Below are positions 7,538 to 13,968 of a DNA stretch of 14,671 nucleotides, piece after piece. Origin of the DNA: Ideonella_A sp031398385. GTDB taxonomy: Bacteria > Pseudomonadota > Gammaproteobacteria > Burkholderiales > Burkholderiaceae_C. Made by a program: the position numbers and the translations under genes. The notes beneath the pieces are model-generated. The model did not search any database and was not told the DNA's origin. It saw nothing but the letters and a program-made list of their open reading frames with translations. Numbering within the stretch: the first letter of the stretch is position 1; every line of letters starts with the position of its first letter. The stretch spans positions 1 to 14,671 of the forward strand of contig JANNNE010000149.1 in assembly GCA_031398385.1 (NCBI GenBank), read 5' to 3'.

Positions 7538-7604
7538 TGTGGGAGCGCCTTCAGGCGCGATCGGTGGGTGCCACGAGCCCATCGCGCCTGAAGGCGCTCC
7601 CACA
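7538..7604. repeat. REP-type inverted repeat pair, GCGCC/GGCGC head
   Basis: Two perfect 24-nt arms, 7538-7561 and 7581-7604, face each other across a 19-nt loop. Each arm also contains its own small hairpin, GCGCC-TTCA-GGCGC, after a TGTGGGA lead. This double-palindrome layout is that of a paired REP element (BIME-like), common in Pseudomonas and Xanthomonadales intergenic DNA and mobilised by RAYT-type transposases (established knowledge). The element lies between the 3' end of the globin gene and the 3' end of the convergent smr gene, 13 bp from the latter. It could also stop or stabilise both transcripts, though it has no T-run. A related pair is at 11699-11764. Confidence 0.88.
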
Positions 7605-7617
7605 TGAAATCCGAACG

Positions 7618-8331
7618 TCAATCCGATCGCGCCAGCCCGCTGGCCCGCAGGCGGACCAGGCCGGGGCTGAGCAACACCACCAGCGCGCCGTGTCCTCCCT
7701 CGGCGGCGCGGGCCTGCACGAAGGCGATCACCTCCTGTCGTTGCACCAGCCAGGTCTTGACCTTGGACTTCAGCACCGGCTCGCGGCCCGGCGAGCCGTT
7801 GCCCTTGCCATGCACCACCCGCACGCAACGCAGGCGTTCACGAACCGCCCGGCGCATGAATGCGGCAAGGGCCTCGCGGGCTTCCTCCCGGCGCAGGCCG
7901 TGCAGGTCGAGTTCGGCCTGGATCGCCCACACGCCGCGGCGCAACTTGCGCAGCACCTCGACGCCGATGTCGCTGCGCCGGTACGACAGGGCATCGTCGG
8001 TATCGAGCAGGGTCTCGACGTCGAATTCATCGGAGATCGCCTCCTGCAGGACCGCCGCTTCGTCGAGTTCGCGTTGACGGGGAATGGCCTGCGGGGGTTC
8101 GCGCCACACCAGCGGCGCGGGAAGGCGGCGCAGCGGCTGCACGCTGCCGACGCTTCGGCTGAACAGGTTGCGTTCATGCTCGAGTCGTTCGGCGTGTTCG
8201 CGTTCCTCGGCTTCGCGTGCCAGGCGCTGCTGGCGCGCGTCAGCCAGAGCCTGCCTGAAACGCGCCAATTCCTCGATTGGATCCGGCCTGGGGGCGCGCT
8301 TGCGGCGCAAGACCTGGAGCTGCCGGGTCAC
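7618..8331 (-). CDS. Smr-domain protein (SmrA-like putative endonuclease)
   Basis: Read from a GTG at 8331-8329, the 237-residue product has an N-terminal Arg/Glu-rich, probably coiled-coil segment (about 19-56), a linker, and a C-terminal Smr domain. LDLHG (141-145), VVHGKG (172-177) and GGHGALVVLL near the C-terminus are the three family blocks. Smr domains nick or cleave nucleic acid; the precise role of SmrA-type proteins is not settled. The GTG start overlaps the radC stop (GTGA), so it is translationally coupled and placed second after radC. The frame stays open upstream to 9183, but that part is a shadow of radC. No internal Met precedes the domain except inside it, which supports the GTG start. 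It converges with the globin gene. Confidence 0.9.
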   Translation of the reverse strand: MTRQLQVLRRKRAPRPDPIEELARFRQALADARQQRLAREAEEREHAERLEHERNLFSRSVGSVQPLRRLPAPLVWREPPQAIPRQRELDEAAVLQEAISDEFDVETLLDTDDALSYRRSDIGVEVLRKLRRGVWAIQAELDLHGLRREEAREALAAFMRRAVRERLRCVRVVHGKGNGSPGREPVLKSKVKTWLVQRQEVIAFVQARAAEGGHGALVVLLSPGLVRLRASGLARSD

Positions 8332-9068
8332 AGCAGGCCCCGCTCGGCGAACGACACCACCTGGCTGTGCGAGACCACCAGGTGATCGAGCACACGGACA
8401 TCGACCATCGCCAGCGCCGATTTGAGGGTCTGCGTCAGATATTCGTCGGCCCGCGACGGCTCGGCCACGCCCGACGGATGGTTGTGCAGCAGGATCACCG
8501 CCGCGGCATTCAGCTCGAGGCAGCGCTTCAGCACTTCCCGCGGATAGACGCTGGTCTGCGTCAGCGTGCCGCGGAACATTTCTTCCCACTGGATCAGCCG
8601 GTGCTGGGCATCGAGAAACATCAGCGCGAAGACCTCGTGGCCGAGGTGTGCCAGGCGCATTCGTGCATGGTCCTTGACCTGGGTCGGCGACTCGAACACC
8701 GGCCGCTCGCCGAGGCGCCGGGCCAATGAACGCCGCGCCAGCTCGAGCACCGCACCCAGCTCGGCGCGTTTGGCCGGCCCCAGGCCCTTGACGAGGCCCA
8801 GCTGGGCCGGACTGGCCTGCAGCAGCCCGTCCAGGCCGCCGAAGCTCTGCAGAATCTGTTCGGCCAGCTGCAGCACATTCAGGCCCTTCATGCCGGTGCG
8901 CAACAACAGTGCGATCAACTCGACATCGGCCAGCGCGGCCGGGCCGAAGTTGAGCAATTTCTCGCGCGGACGTGCATCGGGGGGAAGGTCTTTCAACACG
9001 GCGCGGGTGTGCCCGAGAGCATTGGAGGCTGGATGCAACATTGAACGGCTTCCTGGCAGGTTCTGCAT
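8328..9068 (-). CDS. radC: RadC-family JAB1/MPN domain protein
   Basis: The 246-residue product has the RadC layout. A conserved N-terminal block (LPPDARPREKLL, ALADVELIALLLRTG) is followed by a helix-hairpin-helix-like stretch (GLVKGLGPAKRAEL, 91-104) and a JAMM metal site HNHPSG (195-200) with Asp208 after it. Despite the name, a role in recombination or repair was not upheld for E. coli RadC and its function is unclear. The usual length is about 225 residues. Here about 22 extra residues precede LKDLPPDARPREK, so the true start may be the in-frame GTG or TTG immediately before LKDLPP. It is followed by the smr gene with a GTGA overlap, and it diverges from fkpB across about 120 bp. Confidence 0.94.
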   Translation of the reverse strand: MQNLPGSRSMLHPASNALGHTRAVLKDLPPDARPREKLLNFGPAALADVELIALLLRTGMKGLNVLQLAEQILQSFGGLDGLLQASPAQLGLVKGLGPAKRAELGAVLELARRSLARRLGERPVFESPTQVKDHARMRLAHLGHEVFALMFLDAQHRLIQWEEMFRGTLTQTSVYPREVLKRCLELNAAAVILLHNHPSGVAEPSRADEYLTQTLKSALAMVDVRVLDHLVVSHSQVVSFAERGLL

Positions 9069-9152
9069 CCCTCGTTCGGTGGTTCGTGCGCGCTTGGCCG
9101 ATGTCCGGCGAGGCCTTGTCGGCCCAAAGCCCGCGCGCTTTGCGGTCCGCCC

Positions 9153-9158
9153 TAAAAT
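9153..9158 (+). promoter_or_regulatory. -10-like box upstream of fkpB-ispH
   Basis: TAAAAT at 9153-9158 matches five of six consensus positions and stands out as an AT-rich island in GC-rich DNA, 30 bp before the fkpB start. I see no good -35 hexamer at 16-18 bp, so this is only a partial promoter signal in the radC/fkpB divergent gap. Confidence 0.35.
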
Positions 9159-9188
9159 TGCAGCAGTCTATCGAAGCGAACAATCCCC

Positions 9189-9632
9189 TTGAACATTGTC
9201 CAGGCCAGCTCTTTCCTGACGCTGCATTACCGGCTCACCGGCCCCGACGGCGCCGATGTGATCAATACCTTTGCCGACAAGCCCGCCACGCTGTCGCTGG
9301 GCACCGGCGAACTCGCCCCTGCGATGGAGGCGCGTCTGCTTGGCCTGCCCGAGGGCAGTCACCAGCGCTTCGAGCTGGCCGCGGGCGAGGCCTTCGGCGA
9401 GCGCAATCCGGATCTGCTGCAACGGGTCAGGCGTTCCTTGCTGGCCGAGCTGGGTGATCCCGATGCCCGGTATGGTGTCGGCGACGTGGTGCAATTTCCG
9501 ACCCCCGATGGCCAGGGTGCCTATGCCGGCGTCGTGCGTGAGACCGCCGACGACTGGCTGTTGTTCGATTTCAACCATCCGCTGGCCGGCCGGCCGGTCA
9601 GCTTCGAAGTCCAACTGATCGGGGTGTTGTGA
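9189..9632 (+). CDS. fkpB: FKBP-type peptidyl-prolyl isomerase, FkpB/SlpA type
   Basis: The 147-residue protein is a small SlyD-like FKBP that catalyses prolyl cis-trans isomerisation. Visible family features are SFLTLHYRLTGPDG, the GTGELAPAMEARLLGLPEG block of the FKBP core, the insert-in-flap domain with AFGERNPDLLQRV, and the near-invariant DFNHPLAGRPVSFEVQLI ending. Length agrees with FkpB (about 149 residues). The start at 9189 is a TTG and no strong ribosome site is seen; there is no ATG before the conserved strand, so the start is moderately secure. The stop overlaps the ispH start (TGATG). In E. coli fkpB sits between lspA and ispH. Here ileS and lspA are absent and radC diverges instead, so this unit starts at fkpB. 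Confidence 0.94.
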   Translation: MNIVQASSFLTLHYRLTGPDGADVINTFADKPATLSLGTGELAPAMEARLLGLPEGSHQRFELAAGEAFGERNPDLLQRVRRSLLAELGDPDARYGVGDVVQFPTPDGQGAYAGVVRETADDWLLFDFNHPLAGRPVSFEVQLIGVL

Positions 9633-10573
9633 TGGCGGCGTCCGTTCAAGAAGTGGTACTGGCTGAACCGCGGGGCTTCTGTGCCGGGGTCGATCGCGCG
9701 ATCGAGATCGTCGAGCGCGCACTGGCCAAATTCGGGGCGCCGATCTACGTGCGCCACGAGATCGTGCACAACACCTATGTCGTCAATGACCTGAAGGACA
9801 AGGGCGCGATCTTCATCGAGGATCTGGCCGATGTGCCGCCGGGTGCGACGCTGGTATTCAGCGCGCACGGCGTCAGCCAGGCGGTGCGCCGCGAGGCCAA
9901 GGCACGCGGTTTCTCGATCTTCGACGCCACCTGCCCGCTGGTCACCAAGGTGCATGTCGAGGTGGCCAAGTTGCACCGCGAAGGCTACGAATTCATCATG
10001 ATCGGCCACAAGGGGCACCCCGAGGTGGAAGGGACGATGGGGCAGTTGAACGAAGGCATCCACCTGGTCGAGGATGTCGAGGATGTTCAGCGCGTGGCGG
10101 TTTCGCAGATCGACAAACTGGCCGTCGTGACCCAGACCACTCTTTCGGTCGACGATGCGGCGGAGATCCTGGCGGCCGTCAAGCGTCGCTTCCCGACGGT
10201 ACGCGAGCAGAAGCAGCAGGACATCTGCTACGCCACCCAGAACCGGCAGGATGCCGTTAAGCTGCTGGCGCCGCAGGTCGACATCTTGATCGTCGTCGGC
10301 AGCCCGACCAGTTCGAACAGCAACCGCCTGCGCGAACTGGCGCAGCGCCTGGGCACCGAGGCCTACATGGTCGACAGCCCCGAAGACCTGCAGCCGCACT
10401 GGTTCGAGGGTAAGAATCAGGTCGGACTGACGGCGGGTGCCTCGGCGCCCGAAATCCTGGTCGATCAGGTGATCGTGCGGCTGCGCGCGCTCGGCGCGAT
10501 CACGGTGCGCCGTATGCCGGGTGTGGTCGAGACGGTTCATTTTCCGCTGCCCAAAGGGCTGAAGATCGGCTGA
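9632..10573 (+). CDS. ispH: 4-hydroxy-3-methylbut-2-enyl diphosphate reductase
   Basis: IspH performs the last step of the MEP isoprenoid pathway, reducing HMBPP to IPP and DMAPP with a [4Fe-4S] cluster. The three cluster cysteines are visible: RGFCAGVDRA (Cys17), FDATCPLVTKVH (Cys101) and DICYATQNRQ (Cys199). HPEVEGTMGQ carries the catalytic Glu, and GSPTSSNSNRL and TAGASAPEILV complete the family set. The 313-residue length is typical. The ATG at 9632 overlaps the fkpB stop by one base. An in-frame GTG at 9629 would add one residue; the ATG is preferred. Translation is therefore probably coupled to fkpB, an arrangement shared with many gammaproteobacteria. Confidence 0.97.
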   Translation: MAASVQEVVLAEPRGFCAGVDRAIEIVERALAKFGAPIYVRHEIVHNTYVVNDLKDKGAIFIEDLADVPPGATLVFSAHGVSQAVRREAKARGFSIFDATCPLVTKVHVEVAKLHREGYEFIMIGHKGHPEVEGTMGQLNEGIHLVEDVEDVQRVAVSQIDKLAVVTQTTLSVDDAAEILAAVKRRFPTVREQKQQDICYATQNRQDAVKLLAPQVDILIVVGSPTSSNSNRLRELAQRLGTEAYMVDSPEDLQPHWFEGKNQVGLTAGASAPEILVDQVIVRLRALGAITVRRMPGVVETVHFPLPKGLKIG

Positions 10574-10637
10574 AGCGAACCGGCGTGGAGGGGTCGTGGA
10601 GGCCCACCACGCAACTGCGCCAACACGCCAACGCGCC

Positions 10638-10675
10638 CAGCCGCGCTGACCCACACCCAGCCGCGTTCAGCCGCG
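10638..10675 (+). repeat. Three CAGCCGCG copies on a 10-bp register upstream of bfr
   Basis: CAGCCGCG occurs at 10638, 10658 and 10668, so the copies are spaced 20 and 10 bp apart, about one or two helical turns. They lie 24-61 bp upstream of the proposed bfr -35 box. The motif resembles half of the REP head TTCAGCCGCG seen at 11711, so it may be a decayed REP rather than a binding-site array. Confidence 0.5.
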
Positions 10676-10698
10676 GGAGGGTCTTTGTGTGAACGCAA

Positions 10699-10728
10699 TT
10701 GCAAATGCGAACGGTTCGCGGTTATGAT
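10699..10728 (+). promoter_or_regulatory. Sigma70-like promoter of bfr-bfd
   Basis: TTGCAA at 10699-10704 (four of six consensus positions) and TATGAT at 10723-10728 (five of six) are separated by 18 bp, inside a noticeably AT-richer patch of the 295-bp ispH/bfr gap. The predicted transcript would start near 10735 and carry a leader of about 130 bases before the bfr ATG. A palindrome fills most of the spacer (separate entry). The rest of the gap, 10574-10680, is GC-rich with no credible reading frame. Confidence 0.6.
10706..10720. promoter_or_regulatory. Fur-box-like 7-1-7 palindrome in the bfr promoter spacer
   Basis: TGCGAAC-G-GTTCGCG is a 7-1-7 inverted repeat, perfect over 13 bp (GCGAACGGTTCGC), lying between the -35 and -10 boxes. 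Fur sites are commonly described as 7-1-7 repeats of the TGATAAT/ATTATCA type. The match here is in symmetry and in the central GAA/TTC, with GC-rich flanks. A repressor bound here would block the promoter. Control by Fur or another metal or redox regulator is inferred from position and from the iron-storage genes downstream. Confidence 0.4.
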
Positions 10729-10857
10729 TTATGCCGTGACTGCTTCGAACCTCCCTTGCCCTGACTCCCGCGACGCCCATCCGAAGCGCGTCCTTTTGTC
10801 GAGAATGGCACTTTCCGCCATCCATGGCTGCGTGGCCGTGGATGCCAATGCCATCTC

Positions 10858-10862
10858 AGGAG
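10858..10862 (+). promoter_or_regulatory. Strong ribosome binding site fixing the bfr start
   Basis: AGGAG lies 6 bp before the ATG at 10869. The frame is open upstream to 10824, but this site and the conserved MKxD-type N-terminus fix the start at 10869. Confidence 0.85.
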
Positions 10863-10868
10863 CGATTC

Positions 10869-11345
10869 ATGAAGGCTGATCCGCAGGTCGTCGTCCACCT
10901 CAATGCCCAACTCAAGAACGAGTTGACCGCCATCAACCAGTACTTCGTGCATTACCGAATGCTCAAGCATTGGGGTTTCGACAAGCTGGCCAAGAAGGAA
11001 TACGACGAATCGATCGGCGAGATGAAACACGCCGACGCCTTGATGGAACGCATTTTCATGCTCGACGGCCTGCCCAATCTGCAGGCCCTGGGCAAATTGC
11101 TGATCGGCGAGAACGTGCCCGAGATTCTCGATTGCGACCTGCAGTCCGAGACCGGCGCGCAGGCCACCATCAAGGACGGCATCGCCTACTGCGAGTCGGT
11201 GCGCGACTATGTGTCGCGCGACCTGCTGCAGGACATCCTCGAAGATACCGAGGAACACATCGATTTTCTGGAAACGCAGATCGACCTGGTCGGCAAGGTC
11301 GGTCTGGAGAACTATCTGCAATCGCAGATGGGTGACCCGAGCTGA
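10869..11345 (+). CDS. bfr: Bacterioferritin
   Basis: The 158-residue product is a haem-containing ferritin that forms a 24-subunit iron-storage shell. Numbering agrees exactly with E. coli Bfr. Glu18 and Tyr25 are present, Glu51, Met52 (the haem axial ligand) and His54 occur in GEMKHAD, Glu94 is in DLQSET, and His130 is in EEHIDFLE. The C-terminus GLENYLQSQM is typical. Oddity: the position equivalent to ferroxidase ligand Glu127 is Thr127 (ILEDTEEHIDF), with Glu128 and Glu129 beside it, so one bridging carboxylate may be replaced by a neighbour. The start is set by AGGAG and the MKADPQVVVHLN opening. bfd follows after 36 bp, so storage and release are co-expressed. The promoter with its Fur-box-like palindrome is about 140 bp upstream. 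Confidence 0.97.
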   Translation: MKADPQVVVHLNAQLKNELTAINQYFVHYRMLKHWGFDKLAKKEYDESIGEMKHADALMERIFMLDGLPNLQALGKLLIGENVPEILDCDLQSETGAQATIKDGIAYCESVRDYVSRDLLQDILEDTEEHIDFLETQIDLVGKVGLENYLQSQMGDPS

Positions 11346-11381
11346 GCCGGGCCAACACGTCCGATACGAGGTAGCCCGTCG

Positions 11382-11606
11382 ATGATTGTCTGCATGTGTG
11401 CCCGGGTTTCAGACCGGCAGATCCGCGAAGCCGCCGCCAACGGCGCGCACAGCCTCGAGTGCCTGCAGTTCGATCTGGGGGTGGCAACGCGCTGCGGGAG
11501 TTGCGCCGATTGCGCCGTCAAGGTGCTCGGCGAAGCCTGTGCGCAGGCCGCACCGGCGGCCAATCAGCAGGTGATCCACTGGCAGCGCGAGGCCCGCGCC
11601 GCCTGA
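11382..11606 (+). CDS. bfd: Bacterioferritin-associated ferredoxin
   Basis: The 74-residue protein is Bfd, a [2Fe-2S] ferredoxin that binds bacterioferritin and passes electrons to reduce and release stored iron. The four cluster cysteines are at the exact family positions: Cys4 and Cys6 (MIVCMCARVSD) and Cys38 and Cys41 (RCGSC). The helix-turn-helix-like body (DRQIREAAANGAHSLECLQ) also matches. It is slightly longer than the 64-residue E. coli protein because of an Ala/Gln-rich C-terminal tail. GAGG at 11368-11371 lies 10 bp before the ATG. It follows bfr, whereas E. coli has bfd first. Its last codons and stop lie in a 33-bp segment that is repeated 70 bp downstream. Confidence 0.96.
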   Translation: MIVCMCARVSDRQIREAAANGAHSLECLQFDLGVATRCGSCADCAVKVLGEACAQAAPAANQQVIHWQREARAA

Positions 11607-11699
11607 GCCGACGAATCGGGTTCGTTGCGAACGATCAATGACCTGGAGAGACTGCCTGGCTGGCCACGCCGCCTGAGCGACGAATCTGGTTCGTTTGCG
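11597..11699 (+). repeat. Partial direct duplication of the bfd 3' end
   Basis: The segments 11597-11629 and 11667-11699 are both 33 nt and align almost completely, with one substitution and one single-base indel in each direction. They share CGCCGCCTGAGC, GACGAATC and GGTTCGTT, and the first copy includes the bfd stop codon. Each contains an ACGAA-N5-TTCGT hairpin. The second copy ends exactly where the REP-type arm begins. Confidence 0.75.
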
Positions 11700-11764
11700 T
11701 AGGAGCGGCTTCAGCCGCGCTTTCGTTTGGGTCGGCAAGCCATCGCGGCTGAAGCCGCTCCTAC
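11699..11764. repeat. REP-type inverted repeat pair, GCGGC/GCCGC head
   Basis: Perfect 21-nt arms, 11699-11719 and 11744-11764, face each other across a 24-nt loop. Each arm contains GCGGC-TTCA-GCCGC after a GTAGGA lead. It has the same design as the pair at 7538-7604, with a C/G swap in the stem matched by the opposite swap on the other side. It lies between bfd and serS, ending 45 bp before the serS ATG. Confidence 0.88.
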
Positions 11765-11809
11765 AATTCCAGCTTCCGATTCTTGAGGTCGCCACGCGGC
11801 CGCCCCGCC

Positions 11810-13105
11810 ATGCTCGACATTGCCCAGTTGCGCAAAGACCTGCCCAGCGTGATCGCTGCGCTGGAGCGGCGCAAATCGCCGCAGCCGTTTCTCGACGTCG
11901 AACGCTTCCAGACGCTGGAGTCGGAGCGCAAGCGGGTGCAAAGTGCCACCGAAGATCTGCAGGCACGGCGCAACGCCTTGTCGAAACAGATCGGCGGGCG
12001 CAAGGCCAGGGGCGAGGATGCGGCCGAGCTGCTGGCAGAGGTGAGCGGCATCGGCGAGCAGATGAAAGCATCGGCCGATTCACTGGATGTGATCCAGACC
12101 GAGTTGTCGACCATGCTGATGGGCCTGCCGAATCTGCCGCACGCCAGTGTGCCGGACGGCGCGGACGAGACGGCCAATGTCGAGATCAAGCGCTGGGGTA
12201 CGCCGCGCGATTTCGATTTTGCGGTCAAGGACCATGTCGACATCGGCGCTCCGCTCGGGCTCGATTTCGATACCGGCGCCAAGCTGTCGGGCTCGCGTTT
12301 CAGTTTTCTGCGCGGACCGATGGCGCGGCTGCACCGCGCGCTGGCCCAGTTCATGTTGAACACGCAGACCGACCAGCACGGCTACACCGAGTGCTACACG
12401 CCGTACATCGTCAACCGCGAGGTGCTCGAAGGCACCGGTCAGTTGCCCAAGTTCAAGGAAGACATGTTCTGGGTGCTGCGCGGCGGCGATGAAGACCAGG
12501 CCGAGCAGTACCTGATATCGACCTCGGAGATTTCACTGACCAACTCGGTGCGCGAGCAGGTCTTGGCCGAGGCCGAGCTGCCGATCAGGCTGACCGCGCA
12601 CAGCCCGTGTTTCCGCTCGGAGGCCGGCAGCGCCGGACGCGATACCCGCGGCATGATCCGCCAGCAGCAGTTCGACAAGGTCGAGATGGTGCAGATCGCG
12701 CATCCGGATCGGTCGTTCGATGCGCTCGAAGAGATGCTCGGCCATGCCGAGGCGGTCCTGCAGGCGCTGCAACTGCCCTATCGCGTGGTGCTGCTGTGCG
12801 CCGGCGACATGGGTTTTGGTTCGACCAAGACCTACGACCTGGAGGTGTGGCTGCCGGCGCAGCAGACCTATCGCGAGATCAGCTCGGTGTCGAACTGCGA
12901 GGCCTTCCAGGCACGGCGCATGCCGACGCGCTTCAAGAATGCGCAGGGCAAGAACGAGCTGGTGCACACGCTCAACGGGTCGGGCCTGGCGGTCGGCCGC
13001 GCGCTGGTGGCGGTGCTCGAGAATTGCCAGAATGCCGACGGGACCGTCAACGTTCCGAAGGTGCTGCTGCCCTACATGGGTGGCATCGAGGTTCTGAAAG
13101 CCTGA
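11810..13105 (+). CDS. serS: Seryl-tRNA synthetase
   Basis: The 431-residue product is the class II synthetase that charges tRNA-Ser (and tRNA-Sec where present). The N-terminal coiled-coil arm that grips the long variable arm of tRNA-Ser spans about residues 30-100 and leads into LPNLPHASVP. The catalytic domain shows RWGTPRDFDF, GSRFSFLRGPMARLHRAL, the serine-binding TSE (238-240), motif 2 CFRSEAGSAGRDTRG (267-281) and FDKVEM. DMGFGSTKTYDLEVWLPAQ and motif 3 GSGLAVGRALVAVLEN (390-405) follow. The length is typical. The start is the ATG at 11810 (MLDIAQLRKDLP). A TTG at 11783 would add nine unconserved residues. No good ribosome site is close to the ATG. A tRNA-Ser(CGA) gene lies about 0.9 kb downstream, and a hydratase-like gene follows after 18 bp. 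Confidence 0.97.
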   Translation: MLDIAQLRKDLPSVIAALERRKSPQPFLDVERFQTLESERKRVQSATEDLQARRNALSKQIGGRKARGEDAAELLAEVSGIGEQMKASADSLDVIQTELSTMLMGLPNLPHASVPDGADETANVEIKRWGTPRDFDFAVKDHVDIGAPLGLDFDTGAKLSGSRFSFLRGPMARLHRALAQFMLNTQTDQHGYTECYTPYIVNREVLEGTGQLPKFKEDMFWVLRGGDEDQAEQYLISTSEISLTNSVREQVLAEAELPIRLTAHSPCFRSEAGSAGRDTRGMIRQQQFDKVEMVQIAHPDRSFDALEEMLGHAEAVLQALQLPYRVVLLCAGDMGFGSTKTYDLEVWLPAQQTYREISSVSNCEAFQARRMPTRFKNAQGKNELVHTLNGSGLAVGRALVAVLENCQNADGTVNVPKVLLPYMGGIEVLKA

Positions 13106-13123
13106 CCACGGAGGCTGGACGTC

Positions 13124-13933
13124 ATGGCCGATATCAAACAGCTTGCCGAACAGTTGCTGACGGCTCGCCGGCAGGCGGTGCTGATACCGCTGCCGTCATC
13201 GAAAGCGCTTTTTTCACTGCAGGATGCCTTCGCCGTCGGCGAGGAAATCCGCCGCCAGCGGGTCGCTGCCGGCGAGCGGCCCGTCGGCTACAAGATCGGC
13301 TTCACCAACCGCAGCATCTGGCCGCGCTATGGCGTCTACGCGCCAATCTGGGCGCCGGTGTGGGACAGCACGGTTCGTGTGCTCGATGGCCTTGCGGCCG
13401 AACTGTCGATGCAGGGGCTGGTTCAGCCGCGCTTTGAACCCGAAGTGGTGTTCGCATTCCGCCATGCGCCGAAACCGGGCCTCTCGGCCGAAGAACTGAT
13501 CGACTGCCTGGACTGGGTGGCGCACGGCGTCGAGATCGTTCACACCCACTTCGATGGCTGGCGATTCACCGCCGCCGATTCGGTGGCCGACTTTGCGCTG
13601 CACGGCGCGCTGCTGGTCGGCCCCCGCTGTGATCCCTCGGAGTTCGGCGCCGATCTGTCCGGCCAGTTGGCCGCGCTGACCATCGAGCTGTCGTGCGACG
13701 GCCGGGCAGTCGACCGCGGGCAGGGCAGCAATGTGCTCGACTCGCCGCTGCTGGCGCTTCATCTGTGGCTGCAGGCAATGACGGTTCAGTCGCCCGACTG
13801 GACGGTCAGCGCGGGCGACATGGTCACCACCGGCACCATCACCGACGCTTGGCCGATCGCTGCGGGACAACGTTGGACCACCCGCCTGTCGGACGCGCGG
13901 CTGAGCGGTCTGAGCCTGACCGTGACCGACTGA
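13124..13933 (+). CDS. 2-keto-4-pentenoate hydratase / fumarylacetoacetate hydrolase-like protein
   Basis: The 269-residue product belongs to the MhpD/DmpE/DmpH hydratase-decarboxylase family (FAH fold). GYKIGFTN (55-62) contains the conserved Lys57. EPEVVFAF holds Glu105 and Glu107, and HGVEIVHTH holds Glu137; together they match the family's metal-binding carboxylates. GDMVTTGTITDAWPI near the C-terminus is the usual GDxVxTG ending. In meta-cleavage pathways these enzymes hydrate 2-hydroxypentadienoate or decarboxylate oxalocrotonate. No other aromatic-degradation gene is in the window, so the substrate cannot be called. The ATG has GGAGG at 13110-13114, 9 bp upstream, and begins 18 bp after serS, so the two are probably co-transcribed. 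The residue pattern VADFALHGALLVG departs from the usual DNASSG-type block, which hints at a different substrate. Confidence 0.88.
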   Translation: MADIKQLAEQLLTARRQAVLIPLPSSKALFSLQDAFAVGEEIRRQRVAAGERPVGYKIGFTNRSIWPRYGVYAPIWAPVWDSTVRVLDGLAAELSMQGLVQPRFEPEVVFAFRHAPKPGLSAEELIDCLDWVAHGVEIVHTHFDGWRFTAADSVADFALHGALLVGPRCDPSEFGADLSGQLAALTIELSCDGRAVDRGQGSNVLDSPLLALHLWLQAMTVQSPDWTVSAGDMVTTGTITDAWPIAAGQRWTTRLSDARLSGLSLTVTD

Positions 13934-13968
13934 TGCGCCGCCACACCCGAAGGGCCTGCCCATTGGGC

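Noticed and set aside
6211..7605. 464-codon open frame on the minus strand
   Set aside because: It is antisense to the FlhG-like ATPase and globin genes, is rich in His/Arg/Gln as expected of a shadow, and runs into the REP arm.
8332..9183. Long upstream extension of the smr frame
   Set aside because: The extension is out of frame within radC; the smr start is the GTG overlapping the radC stop.
10592..10614. Possible terminator after ispH (GTGG/CCAC hairpin)
   Set aside because: The stem is short and no T-run follows, so a terminator cannot be supported.
9521..10654. 377-codon open frame on the minus strand
   Set aside because: It is antisense to ispH, with composition typical of a GC-rich shadow.
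10638..10675. CRISPR-like or iteron array
   Set aside because: There are only three 8-nt units with 2- and 12-nt gaps; too short for CRISPR, and no replication gene is nearby.
10685..10879. Small frame upstream of bfr
   Set aside because: It overlaps the promoter and the bfr ribosome site, and has no ribosome site or family resemblance.
12043..12060. Search for selenocysteine or frameshift signals in serS and the other genes
   Set aside because: All recognised genes read through intact with family-typical lengths; no frameshift or recoding is needed.
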